Below, piece by piece: positions 1 to 9,657 of a DNA stretch of 64,000 nt. The position numbers were made by a program, and so were the translations under genes. Every line of letters begins with the position of its first letter. Within the stretch, counting starts at the first letter, position 1. The DNA is from an uncultured Clostridia bacterium (GTDB lineage Bacteria; Bacillota; Clostridia; Christensenellales; Borkfalkiaceae), in assembly GCA_947629515.1 (NCBI GenBank), contig CANRDY010000004.1, positions 1-64,000 of the forward strand, read 5' to 3'. Below the pieces are notes generated by a model. That model was given only the letters and a program-made list of their open reading frames with translations. It did not search any database and had not been told where the DNA came from.

Positions 1-2
1 GC

Positions 3-461
3 AAAGAGGATAAGCTGCCCGAATGTCTTGCCGAAGTCCCCGTTGTCCGCAAGGACTGCGGATATCCGCCCCTTGTAACGCCTTCGAGCCAAATTGTGGG
101 AACGCAGGCTGTCTGGAACGTCCTTATGGGCAGATACAAGACCATAACGGCGCAGTTCAAAGATTTGATTTTGGGGAAGTACGGCGCGGTCACGGGCGAA
201 AAATCTGAGGAAGTAGTCAAAATGTGCACCGCTAACGGCGAAAAGATCGTAACTTGCCGTCCTGCCGATTTGCTTGCCGACGAAATGGATGAGCTTACCG
301 CCAAGGTAAAGGACATGGGATTCTACGAACAGGAAGAGGACGTTCTCTCTTACGCGCTCTTCCCCGAAGTTTCGGTCAACTTCTTTAAGTGGCGCAAGGC
401 TAACCAAACAGGCGTCGACAGCGACATGGCGGCAAACCCCGACAAGGTTTATCCCGTTTAA
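3..461 (+). CDS. C-terminal part of oxaloacetate decarboxylase alpha / pyruvate carboxylase subunit B-type protein (truncated by window start)
   Basis: Frame 3 is open from the window edge: KEDKLPECLAEVPVVRKDCGYPPLVTPSSQIVGTQAVWNVLMGRYK... typical of the post-barrel region of carboxyltransferase subunits. Confidence 0.85.
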   Translation, partial: KEDKLPECLAEVPVVRKDCGYPPLVTPSSQIVGTQAVWNVLMGRYKTITAQFKDLILGKYGAVTGEKSEEVVKMCTANGEKIVTCRPADLLADEMDELTAKVKDMGFYEQEEDVLSYALFPEVSVNFFKWRKANQTGVDSDMAANPDKVYPV

Positions 462-507
462 TTGATTATAACGGCGTGGACTTGCAGTTCACGCCGTAAG
501 GTTATTT

Positions 508-1728
508 ATGAAAAGAGTTGCCATAATCGGCGCGGGAGCTTCGGGACTTGTTGCGGCGTATTTTGCCGCAAAGAACGGAAACGGAGTGACCGTATTCGAA
601 AAAAACGAAAAATGCGGAAAAAAGATATACATAACGGGCAAGGGGAGGTGTAACCTCACCCACGTGTGCGACGAGCAGGAGTTTTTGCAAAACGTCGTTA
701 CGAACGCAAAATTTTTAACTTCCGCCATATATTCGTTCCCGCCCGAAAGCACGATGAAGTTCTTTGAGGACGGCGGGCTTAAACTCAAAACCGAGCGCGG
801 CTCTCGCGTTTTTCCCGTTTCCGACAAGGCGAGCGACGTTACAAAGTGCCTCGAAAATTATTGCAAAAGCGCAGGAGTTACTTTCAAATTTAGCGAAAGA
901 GTGCTCAATTTAGACGTTTTGCAAGGTACTATGCGTGGCATAACTACACAAAACGGCAGTTATTTATTCGACGCGGTCATAGTTTGTACGGGCGGAATGA
1001 GCTATCCTTCCACAGGTTCTACGGGCGACGGCTATTCGTTTGCTATTTCGGCGGGGCACAGCATAATTCCCTTAAAACAAGGTCTTTGCGGACTTGAAGT
1101 TAAAGGGGAGTATTGTGCCGAAATGCAGGGGCTTTCGTTAAAGAACGTCCGCCTCGACGTGTTTTTCCGTGAGAAGCCCTTAAAAAGTTTCTTCGGCGAA
1201 ATGCTCTTTACGCACTACGGCGTTTCAGGTCCGATGATCCTTTCGGCTTCGAGCATTATAAACCGCATCGACCTTGACGGCGTTCGGCTTTCAATTGACT
1301 TAAAACCCGCGCTCACCCGCGAACAGCTTGACAAAAGAGTTTTGCGCGACTTCAACGAGTTCAGCAACAAGAGCATTTCGAACGTCTTAAAGGAACTTTT
1401 GCCGTCCGCAATTATTTCGGAAGTGCTCAAACGGAGCGGAATTTCACCCGAAAAGCAAGTAAATTCAATAACTCGGGAAGAGCGAAGCCGACTGTTGACA
1501 ACAATCAAGAAATTTGATATTATCGTTAGTGCACTGCGTGGGTTCGACGAAGCCGTTATCACTTGCGGCGGGGTCGACGTAAAGCAGATAAACCCCTCGA
1601 CTATGGAGAGCAAACTCGTAAAAGGGCTGTATTTTTGCGGGGAAGTTTTGGATCTGGACGCCTTCACGGGCGGGTTTAACCTCCAAATCGCCTTTTCAAC
1701 GGGCTATCTTGCGGGCAACTCCGTGTGA
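508..1728 (+). CDS. NAD(P)/FAD-dependent oxidoreductase, HI0933/BaiN-like flavoprotein
   Basis: N-terminal GAGASGLVAAYFAAKNG dinucleotide fold, GKGRCNLTH motif, C-terminal TCGGVDVKQINPSTMESKLVKGLYFCGEVLDLDAFTGGFNLQIAFSTGYLAG. Confidence 0.9.
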   Translation: MKRVAIIGAGASGLVAAYFAAKNGNGVTVFEKNEKCGKKIYITGKGRCNLTHVCDEQEFLQNVVTNAKFLTSAIYSFPPESTMKFFEDGGLKLKTERGSRVFPVSDKASDVTKCLENYCKSAGVTFKFSERVLNLDVLQGTMRGITTQNGSYLFDAVIVCTGGMSYPSTGSTGDGYSFAISAGHSIIPLKQGLCGLEVKGEYCAEMQGLSLKNVRLDVFFREKPLKSFFGEMLFTHYGVSGPMILSASSIINRIDLDGVRLSIDLKPALTREQLDKRVLRDFNEFSNKSISNVLKELLPSAIISEVLKRSGISPEKQVNSITREERSRLLTTIKKFDIIVSALRGFDEAVITCGGVDVKQINPSTMESKLVKGLYFCGEVLDLDAFTGGFNLQIAFSTGYLAGNSV

Positions 1729-1868
1729 TTTTTCGCCCGCTCGGTTAAAAGGGTCGAATGGTTAAAGGGTTCGAATGGTTCAAAAGGTTTGAAAAATTCA
1801 AAAAGTCCAACAAAAAATTTATTTTACAAATAAATAATAATTTCAACATTTTATAAAAAGGTCATAAT

Positions 1869-2876
1869 ATGAAAGCGATACGCGGCGCAACGACCGTGAG
1901 CGAAGATTCGCCCGAACAAATCAAACAAGCTGTAAAGGAGCTTTTGACCGAAATTGCCCAAAAAAACGGGCTTTCGGACGAAAATCTCGTCTTTTTGCTG
2001 TTTTCAAACACGTCGGATATCAAATCCTATTATCCCGCAAAGGCGGCAAGAGAGGCGGGTTTTTATTCGTGCGCGCTCTTTTCTGCGGCTGAACCGGAAA
2101 TTTCGGGATCGCTTAAAATGTGTATTCGCGTAATGGCGGTCGTTGAAACCGAAAGCCAGCCCCAACACGTGTATCTCAACGGGGCGGGCGATTTAAGAAA
2201 GGATATTTCCAAAATAATCAATATAGCCATCGACGGACCGGCGGGCAGCGGAAAGAGCACGATCGCCAAAATAATCGCCAAACGCCTTAATATGCTCTGT
2301 CTCGATACAGGCGCAATGTACCGCGCTGCGGCGATGAAGTGCCTGAGCCTCGGACTTACGACAAAAGACGAGGAAGCCGTCGCAAAAGTCATGGAAAATA
2401 TCGACCTCAAAGTCGAACTGAAAGACGGCGCGCAGAGAACCCTGCTCGACGGCTCGGACGTCTCCGATAAGATAAGAACGCCCCAAATTTCTATGGCGGC
2501 TTCGTCCTTTTCGACTCTCGGTTGCGTTCGTCAAAAAATAGTTGAACTTCAACGCGGCATCGCTTCGGGGATTTCGTGCGTGCTCGAGGGGAGGGATATA
2601 GGCACTAACGTTCTCCCCGCCGCACAGTTCAAATTTTTCCTTACGGCTTCGCCCGAGGTTCGCGCCCAAAGGCGGTTCGAAGAAAACAGAGCAAAGGGGT
2701 TTATCGAGGACTATCAAAAGATATTAAAGGACATTACCGAGCGCGACGAACAAGACAAAAACCGCAGGATCGCGCCCCTTGTAAAAGCCGCGGACGCAGT
2801 TGAAATCGATACTTCCGACTTAAATATCGAACAAGTTACAGCAATAATCGAAAAGAGAATTCAAGAAAAAATATGA
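1869..2876 (+). CDS. Fused monofunctional chorismate mutase (AroH class) - cytidylate kinase
   Basis: N-term MKAIRGATTVSEDSPEQI...CIRVMAVVET...HVYLNGAGDLRKD (AroH-like) followed in the same frame by NIAIDGPAGSGKSTIAKIIAKRLNMLCLDTGAMYRA (Cmk). Confidence 0.93.
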   Translation: MKAIRGATTVSEDSPEQIKQAVKELLTEIAQKNGLSDENLVFLLFSNTSDIKSYYPAKAAREAGFYSCALFSAAEPEISGSLKMCIRVMAVVETESQPQHVYLNGAGDLRKDISKIINIAIDGPAGSGKSTIAKIIAKRLNMLCLDTGAMYRAAAMKCLSLGLTTKDEEAVAKVMENIDLKVELKDGAQRTLLDGSDVSDKIRTPQISMAASSFSTLGCVRQKIVELQRGIASGISCVLEGRDIGTNVLPAAQFKFFLTASPEVRAQRRFEENRAKGFIEDYQKILKDITERDEQDKNRRIAPLVKAADAVEIDTSDLNIEQVTAIIEKRIQEKI

Positions 2877-3580
2877 GTAAAAAAGTAAAAGAACCCAAAA
2901 AAAAGCCGACCAAACTGCAAAAATGGTTCAACTTTATGCACCGTATACACCACGTTGTGATACGACCCTTTTTCCCATTCAGAAAGGTGGGGCACACCGA
3001 GCTGTTTGACGACAGGGCGTACATCATCGTCGGCAACCACAGAAGCGTGCTCGACGTAGTTCCCGCCGCAGTTTCGATGAGCAAACCCGTCCACTTTATG
3101 GCGAAGATCGAGCTTTTTCAAAAGGGCATGAGCAAGTGGTTCACCAAAAAGTGCGAATGTATCCCCGTGAACCGCGACGGCAACGACGTTAAGGCAGTCA
3201 TGCTCGCCATGAAGTACCTTAAAAACGGCGAGACTGTCTGCATTTTCCCCGAGGGAACGCGCAACAAGACCGAAGACGTATTTCTGCCGTTCAAGAGCGG
3301 CGCGGCTGCGCTTTCGATAAAGACGCGCACGCCCATACTTCCAATTGTGCATGTCAAAAAATTAAAGCCATTCAGAATGACTTATTTTTACTATGGAGAA
3401 CCGTTCGAGCTTTCGGAGTACTACGGCAAAAAGCTGACCGAAAAGGAGATAGCCGAAGCCGACGAAAAACTCCGTGCGCACCTTTTTGCAATGCACGAGG
3501 AGCTTGCCGAAACTCTCAAAGACAAGAAAAAGCTCAAAGCGATGAGAAAGAAGTCAAAAAATGCAAGTCATTCAGGCTAA
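2873..3580 (+). CDS. plsC: 1-acyl-sn-glycerol-3-phosphate acyltransferase
   Basis: NHRSVLDVV (HX4D) and FPEGTRNK motifs; 4-nt overlap with upstream cmk. Confidence 0.92.
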   Translation: MSKKVKEPKKKPTKLQKWFNFMHRIHHVVIRPFFPFRKVGHTELFDDRAYIIVGNHRSVLDVVPAAVSMSKPVHFMAKIELFQKGMSKWFTKKCECIPVNRDGNDVKAVMLAMKYLKNGETVCIFPEGTRNKTEDVFLPFKSGAAALSIKTRTPILPIVHVKKLKPFRMTYFYYGEPFELSEYYGKKLTEKEIAEADEKLRAHLFAMHEELAETLKDKKKLKAMRKKSKNASHSG

Positions 3581-5651
3581 AAACAGCGGGTTCTGCGTTG
3601 GGGTAAAACGCGCGGTCGACACGGCGATGAACCTCGATTCCGAAAACGCATACGTCCTCGGCGAGATAATTCACAACCCCGAAGTAGTAAAAGCCATTGC
3701 CGAAAAAGGGATAAAAGTAGTCGACGACCTCAACGAAGTCCCGAGCGGAGCTACGGTAATTTTCAGATCGCACGGCGTTCCCGAAAGTTTTTACGGTGAA
3801 TGTCAAAGGCGTGATATCAAAGTCATCGACTGCACTTGCGATTTCGTCAAGCGCACGCAGTCGATAGTTAAGGAGCAGTACGCGCTCGGAAAATTTATCG
3901 TGATAGTCGGGGAATACGCTCACCCCGAGGTCACGGGTCTGCTCGGGTGGTGCGGCGGCAACGCCGTGGTTTTGAACGACCCCGACGAAATTCCCGACGA
4001 TTTAAGGGAAAAAGACGTGTGCGTAGTGTGCCAAACTACGTTTTCGGCGGAAAAATTTGAAAAAATAATAAAAAATATTAAAAAAGTCTGTGAAAAAACG
4101 GTTGCGGTTTTCAAGACTATTTGTTATACTACTATTAAGCGTCAGAAAGAGGTCGAAGAACTTTCTGAAAAGTGCGAGGCGATCCTTGTGATCGGCGGTT
4201 TGAACAGCAGTAATACAAACAAGCTGTACGAGCTTGCGACCAAGCACTGCAAAAACGTATTCCGTCTTGCTGACGCAAACGATTTGGATTATTCCAAACT
4301 TAAAAATTTTAAAAGCGTAGGTATTGTTTCGGGGGCTTCCACTCCGAATTGGCAAACCCGGGAGGTTCTCTTAAAGATGGCAGAAAACACAGAAGTAAAA
4401 TCAGCTATGCAGGAAGTAGTTGATAAAATTGACAGCGATTCGAAGTTCAAAAAGGGTCAGACCGTATCGGCCACTATTTCACAGGCTACGGAAGACGGTT
4501 TACAGATCCTTTTACCTTTCTCGAAGAAAGAAGTTTCGTTGAGCAAAGACGAGCTTGACTGCGAAGAATACAGCGTTGCAGACTATGAAGGAAAGATCGG
4601 CGAATCAATCGAATTGCTTGTCGTAGAGCTTAAACCAACCCTTAAACTTTCGCAGAAAAGAATTAAGCTCTTGCAGGAAGAGGAAGCTATGCTCGCCGAT
4701 ATAGAAGCGGGCAAAGAATTCACCGTAACCTGCACGGGTTCGAATAAGGGCGGCTTGGTTGCACAGCTCGGAACTTACTCGGTTTTTGTTCCCGCAAAAG
4801 AGATCAAACCCGGCTTCGTCAAAGATCTGACAAAGAACGTAGGCAAAACTCTCCGTTTGCGCGCGCTTGAAATCAAAAAGACTGGCAGAAAAGAGATAAT
4901 CGCTTCGCAGAGAGTAATTTTGCAGGAAGAACGCGACGCCCGCGAACAGGAGCGCAAGGCAAGGGAAGAGGAGTTCTTCGCGAACATAGCCGTAGGCGAC
5001 GTGGTAACGGGCAAGGTCGAGCGTGTAACAGGCTTCGGCGCGTTCGTATCGGTAAACGGGTTCGACTGCCTCGCGCACATTTCCGACCTTTCGTGGACGG
5101 GTGTTGATGCTGTTACCGACGTGCTCGAAATAGGCAAGTCCTACGAGTTCAAAGTACTCAAAATCGACGCGGAAAACAAAAAGGTCTCGATAGGCTACAA
5201 GCAGTTGCAGCCCCAGCCTTGGGATCTTGTAAGCGAAAAATATGAAGTCGGTCAGGTCATTCACGGCAAAGTTGTAAGAATAGTTCCCTTCGGAGCTTTT
5301 GTGGAAGTTGAAAAAGGCATCGACGGCTTGGTTCATGTTTCGCAGATCAGTCAGGACAGGATCGAAACCCCCGCTTCCGTACTCAGCGTCGGCGAAGAGG
5401 TTGACGCGAAGATAATCGCCATCGACCCCGACGCAAGAAAGATGAACCTTTCGATAAAGGCTCTTTTGCCCGAGGGCGAAAGAAGAAAGCCCCGCAGAGC
5501 AGAGGGCGAAGAGGGTGAAAGACCCGAACGCCGCGGTCGCGCTCCCAGAAGAAACGTCGACGAAGAGCTTTCGGATTGGTCCGACAGCGGCAGCGGTTCT
5601 GTCGGAACGTCGCTTGCAGACGTTCTTGCCGATGCACAGAAAAAGCAGTAA
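3561..5651 (+). CDS. ispH-rpsA: Fused 4-hydroxy-3-methylbut-2-enyl diphosphate reductase (IspH) - ribosomal protein S1
   Basis: N-term MQVIQAKNSGFCVGVKRAVDTA...; C-terminal half with repeated S1 domains (GDVVTGKVERVTGFGAFVSVNGFDCLAHISDLSW; GQVIHGKVVRIVPFGAFVEVEKGIDGLVHVSQIS). Confidence 0.96.
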   Translation: MQVIQAKNSGFCVGVKRAVDTAMNLDSENAYVLGEIIHNPEVVKAIAEKGIKVVDDLNEVPSGATVIFRSHGVPESFYGECQRRDIKVIDCTCDFVKRTQSIVKEQYALGKFIVIVGEYAHPEVTGLLGWCGGNAVVLNDPDEIPDDLREKDVCVVCQTTFSAEKFEKIIKNIKKVCEKTVAVFKTICYTTIKRQKEVEELSEKCEAILVIGGLNSSNTNKLYELATKHCKNVFRLADANDLDYSKLKNFKSVGIVSGASTPNWQTREVLLKMAENTEVKSAMQEVVDKIDSDSKFKKGQTVSATISQATEDGLQILLPFSKKEVSLSKDELDCEEYSVADYEGKIGESIELLVVELKPTLKLSQKRIKLLQEEEAMLADIEAGKEFTVTCTGSNKGGLVAQLGTYSVFVPAKEIKPGFVKDLTKNVGKTLRLRALEIKKTGRKEIIASQRVILQEERDAREQERKAREEEFFANIAVGDVVTGKVERVTGFGAFVSVNGFDCLAHISDLSWTGVDAVTDVLEIGKSYEFKVLKIDAENKKVSIGYKQLQPQPWDLVSEKYEVGQVIHGKVVRIVPFGAFVEVEKGIDGLVHVSQISQDRIETPASVLSVGEEVDAKIIAIDPDARKMNLSIKALLPEGERRKPRRAEGEEGERPERRGRAPRRNVDEELSDWSDSGSGSVGTSLADVLADAQKKQ

Positions 5652-5664
5652 ATCATAAATTTTC

Positions 5665-5700
5665 CCGCCGAAGCGTTTGCGCTTCGGCGGTTTATGTTAT
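5665..5700 (+). terminator. Rho-independent terminator after ispH-rpsA
   Basis: CCGCCGAAGCG-TTTG-CGCTTCGGCGG followed by T-rich tract. Confidence 0.85.
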
Positions 5701-5723
5701 TTTTTGATTTGCGCTTTGTTTGG

Positions 5724-5752
5724 TTGCGTTAAAAAAATTTATATTATATAAT
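5724..5752 (+). promoter_or_regulatory. Sigma-A-type promoter upstream of htpG
   Basis: TTGCGT - 17 nt - TATAAT. Confidence 0.65.
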
Positions 5753-5838
5753 AGTGAAAAACAGTCCAAATGGTTTAACCGACTTTTTCAAAGGGTATTA
5801 AATATAGTTGTAAGACATAATTTCGGAGGAATTTTCTT

Positions 5839-7725
5839 ATGAAAAAAGAAGGAACTATAAAAATATCGAGCGAAAACATGATGCCGATCATCAAAAAATG
5901 GCTCTATTCCGACAAGGATATTTTCCTTAGGGAAATAGTGGCGAACGGCGTCGACGCTATTACCAAATACAAAAAGCTCGTCTCCATGGGCGAAGCGCAG
6001 GAGGACGCGGGCGGTTATAACGTCAAAATCACAGTCGACAAAAAGGCAAAGACTTTGACCGTTGAGGATAACGGTCTTGGAATGACCGCGGAAGAGGTCG
6101 AAAACTATATAACTCAAATTGCCTTTTCGGGGGCTTCGGACTTCCTCGAAAAATACGAAAAGGCGGGCGGCGACGGCATTATCGGGCACTTCGGGCTGGG
6201 TTTTTATTCGGTCTACATGGTTTCCGAAAACGTCGAAATTTTTACTAAATCATATAAGGACGAACCCGCCGTTCACTGGGAATCGGACGGCAATTCGACT
6301 TACAGCATAGAGGAGTGCGAAAAGCCCGACCGCGGAACGCGCATCGTAATGCACATTGCTCCCGAAGAAAAGGAGTTCCTCGACGAAAACAACATAAAAA
6401 AGCTTGTGGATAAGTACTGCTCGTTTATGCCGTACGATATCTATGTGAACTTCAAGGGCGACGGCAAAGACAAGCCGCTCAACTCAACGACCCCTCTTTA
6501 CACAAAGAATCCCAAAGACTGCACCGACGAGGAGTATAAGAAGTTCTACACGGATACCTTTATGGACTATAACGAGTCTATTTTTTGGGTTCATCTCAAC
6601 ATGGATTATCCCTTCAAAGTCAAGGGTATTCTGTACTTCCCCAAGGTCAAAAACAAGCTCGAACTCGAACGCGGCAAAGTAAAACTTTACTGCAATCAGG
6701 TGTTCATCGCCGACAACATAAAAGAGGTAATTCCAGAGTTTTTGATGCTGTTGAACGGCGTTATTGACTGCCCCGACATTCCCCTTAATGTTTCGCGCAG
6801 TTTTCTGCAAAACGACAGTCAGGTTCAAAAAATCAGCAAGCACATAACCAAAAAAGTTGCCGATAAGCTCATTTCGCTTTTCAAAACCGACAGACAGAAG
6901 TTCGAGGACAGCTGGGGCGACATAGCCAACTTCATAAAGTTCGGCTGCATAAAGGACAACGACTTCTACGAAAAAATCAAAGACGTTATAATTTACAAGG
7001 ATATCAACGGTAAATTTATCACCGTTTCCGAACTCATAAAGGGCGACAAACCTCAAAGCGCAGATGGCGGAAACGCCGAGGGCGAAAGCGACGGCGAAAG
7101 TTCCCAAAGCAAACCCGACGGAGCGCAAGAGGGCGAGCAAAAGGAAAACCCCGCACCAAAGACAGTTTATTACGTCTCGGACGAGGACCAACAGGCGCAG
7201 TATATCAAAATGTTCAAAGACGAGGGGCTGAACGCCATACTCTGCGATAACTTTATCGATCCGCATTTTTTGAGCTTCCTTGAATACAAAACGCCCGAAC
7301 ACGTGAAGTTCATGAGGATCGATTCGGATATCGACGCGGCGTTGAAAACGGGAGAAGAGAGCGACGACGAGGTTCTTAAAGACATCTTCAAAAACGCCAT
7401 ACAGAACGACTCTGTAGTAATTAAGTGCGAAAAGCTCAAAAACGACAAAACGCCCGCCGTCATTCTTGTTGACGAGTATATGAGGCGTTACACCGAAATG
7501 GGTCAGTTTTACGGCATGAGCGACGGCGGCTTGAACAAGACGCTCATCTTAAACACCGCCTGCCCCATAATTCAAAAGATAAAACAGCTTGAACCCGACA
7601 AGCAGAACTTCACCGCAAGGTACGTTTATTCCCTTGCGTTGGCGGCGTTCAAAAAGCTGACGCCCGAAGAGCTTGAAAAGTTTAACGCCGATAATTTGAC
7701 TTTACTTGAATACTTTATAAAATAA
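5839..7725 (+). CDS. htpG: Molecular chaperone HtpG (Hsp90)
   Basis: IFLREIVANGVDAITKYK, DNGLGMTAEEV, GHFGLGFYSVYMV, GVIDCPDIPLNVSRSFLQND; GGAGG RBS. Confidence 0.96.
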   Translation: MKKEGTIKISSENMMPIIKKWLYSDKDIFLREIVANGVDAITKYKKLVSMGEAQEDAGGYNVKITVDKKAKTLTVEDNGLGMTAEEVENYITQIAFSGASDFLEKYEKAGGDGIIGHFGLGFYSVYMVSENVEIFTKSYKDEPAVHWESDGNSTYSIEECEKPDRGTRIVMHIAPEEKEFLDENNIKKLVDKYCSFMPYDIYVNFKGDGKDKPLNSTTPLYTKNPKDCTDEEYKKFYTDTFMDYNESIFWVHLNMDYPFKVKGILYFPKVKNKLELERGKVKLYCNQVFIADNIKEVIPEFLMLLNGVIDCPDIPLNVSRSFLQNDSQVQKISKHITKKVADKLISLFKTDRQKFEDSWGDIANFIKFGCIKDNDFYEKIKDVIIYKDINGKFITVSELIKGDKPQSADGGNAEGESDGESSQSKPDGAQEGEQKENPAPKTVYYVSDEDQQAQYIKMFKDEGLNAILCDNFIDPHFLSFLEYKTPEHVKFMRIDSDIDAALKTGEESDDEVLKDIFKNAIQNDSVVIKCEKLKNDKTPAVILVDEYMRRYTEMGQFYGMSDGGLNKTLILNTACPIIQKIKQLEPDKQNFTARYVYSLALAAFKKLTPEELEKFNADNLTLLEYFIK

Positions 7726-7786
7726 TTGGAATTTTTTTGAATTGCGTCTTGAAATATCCGTAATATTATGATAAAATATATTAGGT

Positions 7787-9637
7787 ATGATAAGGCGTTG
7801 CGTAAAAGACCCCGAGCTTGAAAAGTTCCATAAGGGAATGAGTTTTAAGTCTTACGGTTTTTTCGGCTGTCACAAATGCGCGGACGGTGAGTACGCGTTC
7901 CGCGTTTGGGCGCCCCGCGCGAAGAGCGTCGAGCTGGTTCTGAACGGAATGATCTTTCCCGCCGAACTGCTTGACGACGGTCAGTCTTTCGCAGTTTATG
8001 CTTCGGCAAAAGAGGGCGACCTTTACTATTACCGCATAATCACTTACGATGGCAGAACGCTTGAAAAGTGCGATCCTTACGCGTTCCGCACCGACTTCCC
8101 CAACTCGTTCAGTTCTGTAGTTTACGATCTGCCGAAGCCCGAAGATTATTCGGGTTTATACGAGGCTTCGGGATACGACGTTCCGATGAGCGTGTTCGAG
8201 GTCAATCTGCTTTCGTGGAAGAGGAAAGAGGACGGCTCGTATTTGAGCTATAAAGAGCTTGAAGAAGAGCTTGTGCCCTATGTACGGGATATGGGCTACA
8301 CTCACGTGGAGTTTATGCCCGTTACGGAATTTCCGTTCGACGGATCGTGGGGGTATCAGGTCACGGGCTATTTCGCCCCGACCGCCCGTCTCGGTTCGCC
8401 CGCAGATTTTCAAAGCCTTGTTGCGGCTTTCCACAAAAACGGCATAAAAGTCATTCTCGATTGGGTCCCCGCACATTTTCCCAAAGACAGCTTCGGCTTG
8501 TACGAATTCGACGGACAACCCCTTTACGAATGTCCGCTGTGGGACAGAATGGAGCACAGCGGTTGGGGCACGCGGAGGTTCGATTTCGGCAGGGGAGAAG
8601 TAGACAGCTTTTTGCTTTCGTCGGCTTGTTTCCTCTTCGAGCAGTACAGAGTGGACGGGCTTAGAGTCGACGCGGTCGCCTCGATGCTCTACCTCGATTA
8701 CGACAGAGCGGCGGGAGATTTCACCCCAAACGCGTTCGGCGGCAACGGCAACCTCGAGGCGACGGACTTCATAAAAAAGCTGAACCAAACGGTTAAGCAA
8801 TTGTACCCCGGCTGTCTGATGATAGCCGAAGAATCGACGAGCTATCCCGCCGTGACCCGCAAAACGCAAGAGGGCGGGCTGGGGTTCGACTTCAAATGGA
8901 ATATGGGCTGGATGAACGACGTGCTGTTCTATTGCCGTCAAGACCCGTATTTTCGTAACCATCACCACGGCAAGATAACCTTTTCGCTCATGTACGCCTT
9001 TTCCGAAAGGTACATTCTTCCCCTTTCGCACGACGAGGTAGTGCACGTAAAAGGCTCGATCGTAAATAAAATGCCCGGCGAGTACGCCGATAAATTTGCG
9101 GGTGAGCGGGAGCTGTTGGCTTATATGTACGCCCACCCCGGCAAAAAGCTCAATTTTATGGGCTACGAAATAGCGCAGTTCAGCGAATGGAACTATAAGA
9201 GCGGCGTAGATTACTTTCTCGAAAAGTTCGAGTTACACGCAAAAATGAGAGTTTTTGCGCGTGAAATAAATTTATTTTACAGAAACTGCCCGCAACTTTA
9301 CGAAATTGACGAAAGCTGGAACGGGTTTGAATGGCTCGTCGTAGACGACAGGTTCAACAACGTGATAGCGTTCAACAGATATTCGAAATCGGGCGAAAGC
9401 CTTACCGTCATAGTCAACTTTTCGGGCGTGGATATAAAGGGCTACGGAATAGGAGTGGCTGAACGCGCGAAGTACAGGATCGTCTTTTCCACAGATAAAA
9501 AGGCGTTCGGCGGAAGAGGAGCTTTGCGCAAAAAGGTTTTTTATACTCGGAAGCAAACAAGTCACGGAAAACGGCACACGCTATTTGCCGATATTCCCAA
9601 ACTGACTTGTATGTATTTAATAAAAGAAAATAAATAA
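7787..9637 (+). CDS. glgB: 1,4-alpha-glucan branching enzyme
   Basis: [78 protein letters not shown]. Confidence 0.96.
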   Translation: MIRRCVKDPELEKFHKGMSFKSYGFFGCHKCADGEYAFRVWAPRAKSVELVLNGMIFPAELLDDGQSFAVYASAKEGDLYYYRIITYDGRTLEKCDPYAFRTDFPNSFSSVVYDLPKPEDYSGLYEASGYDVPMSVFEVNLLSWKRKEDGSYLSYKELEEELVPYVRDMGYTHVEFMPVTEFPFDGSWGYQVTGYFAPTARLGSPADFQSLVAAFHKNGIKVILDWVPAHFPKDSFGLYEFDGQPLYECPLWDRMEHSGWGTRRFDFGRGEVDSFLLSSACFLFEQYRVDGLRVDAVASMLYLDYDRAAGDFTPNAFGGNGNLEATDFIKKLNQTVKQLYPGCLMIAEESTSYPAVTRKTQEGGLGFDFKWNMGWMNDVLFYCRQDPYFRNHHHGKITFSLMYAFSERYILPLSHDEVVHVKGSIVNKMPGEYADKFAGERELLAYMYAHPGKKLNFMGYEIAQFSEWNYKSGVDYFLEKFELHAKMRVFAREINLFYRNCPQLYEIDESWNGFEWLVVDDRFNNVIAFNRYSKSGESLTVIVNFSGVDIKGYGIGVAERAKYRIVFSTDKKAFGGRGALRKKVFYTRKQTSHGKRHTLFADIPKLTCMYLIKENK

Positions 9638-9657
9638 ATTTTTTGGGGGAATTGACA

